45,337 nt of DNA from a bacterium. Lineage in GTDB: Bacteria > Moduliflexota > Moduliflexia > Moduliflexales > JAUQPW01. Position 1 is the first letter of the stretch. Each line of letters opens with the position of its first letter. The DNA is taken from assembly GCA_030550175.1 (NCBI GenBank), contig JAUQPW010000041.1:1-45337 (forward strand). The letters are read 5' to 3'. Below are positions 43,827-45,337 of the stretch, one piece after another. Both the position numbers and the translations under genes were made by a program. The notes under the pieces are model-generated. The model was not told the DNA's origin. It saw only the letters and a program-made list of their open reading frames with translations, and did not search any database.

Positions 43827-44857
43827 GTAAGAACCGTTTATCTTCCCCAGTCCGGGATTCAACCCGGCTGTCTCTTCAATACCTGGTTTTCAATTTTCTC
43901 TGCCCCTTTCTCTTTCTGGTTATTGTTACCTTCTCAGGAAAAGATTGTTCTACCGCCTGGGCCGAGACGGGCTGGTATGGGGAGAGTTTGCCGGAAGGCC
44001 TATCTAAAGGAACGGTCTATGGAGAATATCTCCACCGAAAAGATAACGCGATCATGGTCTATGTACCTGCCGGCTCCTTTTTACGGGGAACTCCACAGGC
44101 TCAGGTTAAAATCCTCCAACAACAGTTCGGGAATCACTACGCGGTCGAAACTCCTCAACGATGGATCTATCTGAGTTCTTATTATATAGATAAGTTTGAG
44201 GTTACCAACCAACAGTATGCCCGGTTCTTGAAAGCTTTGGAAAGTGAAGGGCATCGTTTCTGCCACCTCGATGAACCTGCTCAAAAAAACCATATCCCCA
44301 CCTACTGGCAGGATGCCCGTCTGAATGGAGCTAACTACCCTGTCACGGGTGTCGATTGGTATGACGCTTACGCATATTGTCACTGGGCCGGCAAACATCT
44401 TCCTACCGAAGCACAATGGGAAAAAGCTGCCAGGGGGACCGATGGTCGGGAATTCCCCTGGGGAAATAAATGGGAAGCTTCCTATTCTAACAATGCCGAA
44501 TCCACCTTTGGACAAACCCTCCTCGGCAAAAAACCGTGGATGGATTTACTCAGCCGGTTACGTCTCGATGAGCTGAAAGTTCTCACAAAACCGGTCGGGA
44601 GTTTTCCTCAAGGGGTCAGTCCTTATGGAGTCCAGGATATGGCCGGAAATGTATGGGAGTGGTGCCAGGATTCTTATCAAAAAGATTACTATCGGAAATC
44701 TCCTTCTCGAGATCCGTTAGGACCTTTTCCTTCAAAGTATAAGGTCTTACGAGGGGGGTGCTGGGACAGTGATCGAACAAGGGTAAGAACCGCCTACAGA
44801 AATTACGATATTTTAACGGATCGCCATCTGGAGATCGGATTCCGTTGTGCCCAATAG
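43823..44857 (+). CDS. Exported formylglycine-generating-enzyme-fold (SUMF1-type) protein
   Basis: This 344-aa protein has an N-terminal signal/anchor (YLVFNFLCPFLFLVIVTF). The domain begins MVYVPAGSFLRGTP and contains the family landmarks YYIDKFEVTNQQYARFL, PVTGVDWYDAYAYCHWAG, LPTEAQWEKAARG, FPWGN, YGVQDMAGNVWEWCQD, VLRGGCWDSD and the terminal EIGFRCAQ. The two active-site cysteines of true FGE (in the RSYCYR-type segment) are not present: only GGCW is seen, followed by RTRVRTAYR. It is therefore probably a binding or other non-FGE member. It is coupled to the HEAT gene by ATGA. Confidence 0.88.
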   Translation: MSKNRLSSPVRDSTRLSLQYLVFNFLCPFLFLVIVTFSGKDCSTAWAETGWYGESLPEGLSKGTVYGEYLHRKDNAIMVYVPAGSFLRGTPQAQVKILQQQFGNHYAVETPQRWIYLSSYYIDKFEVTNQQYARFLKALESEGHRFCHLDEPAQKNHIPTYWQDARLNGANYPVTGVDWYDAYAYCHWAGKHLPTEAQWEKAARGTDGREFPWGNKWEASYSNNAESTFGQTLLGKKPWMDLLSRLRLDELKVLTKPVGSFPQGVSPYGVQDMAGNVWEWCQDSYQKDYYRKSPSRDPLGPFPSKYKVLRGGCWDSDRTRVRTAYRNYDILTDRHLEIGFRCAQ

Positions 44858-44870
44858 AGGAGGTTGAGAG

Positions 44871-45230
44871 ATGAGAACCGATACAGAAAAAATTACCCGA
44901 TTCAGATATCTCCCTATTATGAACTTTGATGAAGATCTGGGCCTGATAATAGGAGGAAGTCTTGGCTTTATGATAGGGAGTTTCTTCGGTGGGCTATTTA
45001 ATACCGTAGTTGTCGGGGTGGTAGGGGGTGGTCTGGGGAGCATTATCGGTAAAAACCTAAGTGAAGAACATATGTCCATCGTTATGGGGTTTGTAGGTTT
45101 AGTAGCAGGCGGGTTTATCGGGGCTCTGATGGGCAAAGATATTACCGGAATAATAGGCCCTTGCTTGGGTGGTTTCATAGGTTGGTTTTTAGGTGGTCTT
45201 CTAAGTTTAATTTTCAGGGCAAATCCCTAA
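44871..45230 (+). CDS. Small glycine-zipper membrane protein
   Basis: This 119-aa protein starts at ATG 44871 after AGGAGG, 13 bases after the FGE-fold gene, and is the last gene of the operon. After a charged N-terminus (residues 1-23) it is almost entirely hydrophobic, with repeated GxxxG spacing (GLIIGGSLGFMIGSFFGG, VVGGGLGSIIG, GLVAGGFIGALMG, GPCLGGFIGWFLGG). This is typical of glycine-zipper/Rick_17kDa-like proteins that pack helices in membranes. No family name can be given. Bases 45231-45337 beyond it contain no gene. Confidence 0.75.
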   Translation: MRTDTEKITRFRYLPIMNFDEDLGLIIGGSLGFMIGSFFGGLFNTVVVGVVGGGLGSIIGKNLSEEHMSIVMGFVGLVAGGFIGALMGKDITGIIGPCLGGFIGWFLGGLLSLIFRANP

Positions 45231-45337
45231 TTTATCTTTCAGGTGCAAGTCATTAAAACTCCTGTCTAGAGGGCTTTTTTAAGATTTCCTTCATAAAACC
45301 CCTATAAAATTTAATAATTTCGTGAAATTTCCCTTGA

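Noticed and set aside
43823..44857. True formylglycine-generating enzyme
   Set aside because: The catalytic cysteine pair is missing in the C-terminal motif and no sulfatase is nearby.

Overview
The window (moderate GC, about 43-45% by eye) comes from a Gram-negative-type bacterium. The evidence is two sigma54-activating NtrC-family regulators with intact GAFTGA loops, a TatA protein, pseudopilins with prepilin-peptidase sites, a polysaccharide flippase relic and several Sec-exported proteins. The exact phylum cannot be read from the sequence; a deltaproteobacteria-, Nitrospirota- or NC10/Tectomicrobia-like lineage is a guess. No rRNA, tRNA, CRISPR array, transposase or phage gene was seen, but degenerate dispersed repeats fill several intergenic gaps.

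Layout. 1-3450: tail of an unknown gene, then a 1094-aa TPR/ATPase protein. 3450-8220 (minus strand): an NtrC-type regulator, a small exported ORF, a TPR fragment, an exported alpha/alpha-toroid-like protein and tatA. Two of these units are preceded by matching sigma54-like promoters, each with the same 18-bp palindrome upstream. 8221-15302: an orphan sensor kinase, a PIG-L deacetylase, a DegT/DnrJ aminotransferase, a PAP2 phosphatase and an MFS transporter.

15481-36901 is the most unusual part: two consecutive paralogous modules. Module 1 is HK1-A-B-C and module 2 is HK2-RR-A'-B'-C'. A is a PilX-like protein with a polymer-forming-type tail, B is a giant PilV-like pseudopilin (1414 and about 1520 aa) and C is PilW-like. 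The two histidine kinases are paralogues with reciprocal domain loss: HK1 keeps HAMP but has lost the H-box, while HK2 keeps the H-box but lacks HAMP. HK2 and the sigma54 activator RR lie between the two pseudopilin sets. I infer a two-component-controlled pair of alternative pilus-tip or pseudopilus-tip complexes in which the giant B protein supplies the large exposed part.

37181-45230: a Cys/Met-metabolism PLP enzyme, a family 2 glycosyltransferase, a Wzx-like flippase interrupted by one in-frame TGA, and a compact four-gene exported or membrane operon (PepSY-type membrane protein with BNR-like repeats, HEAT protein, FGE-fold protein, glycine-zipper protein).
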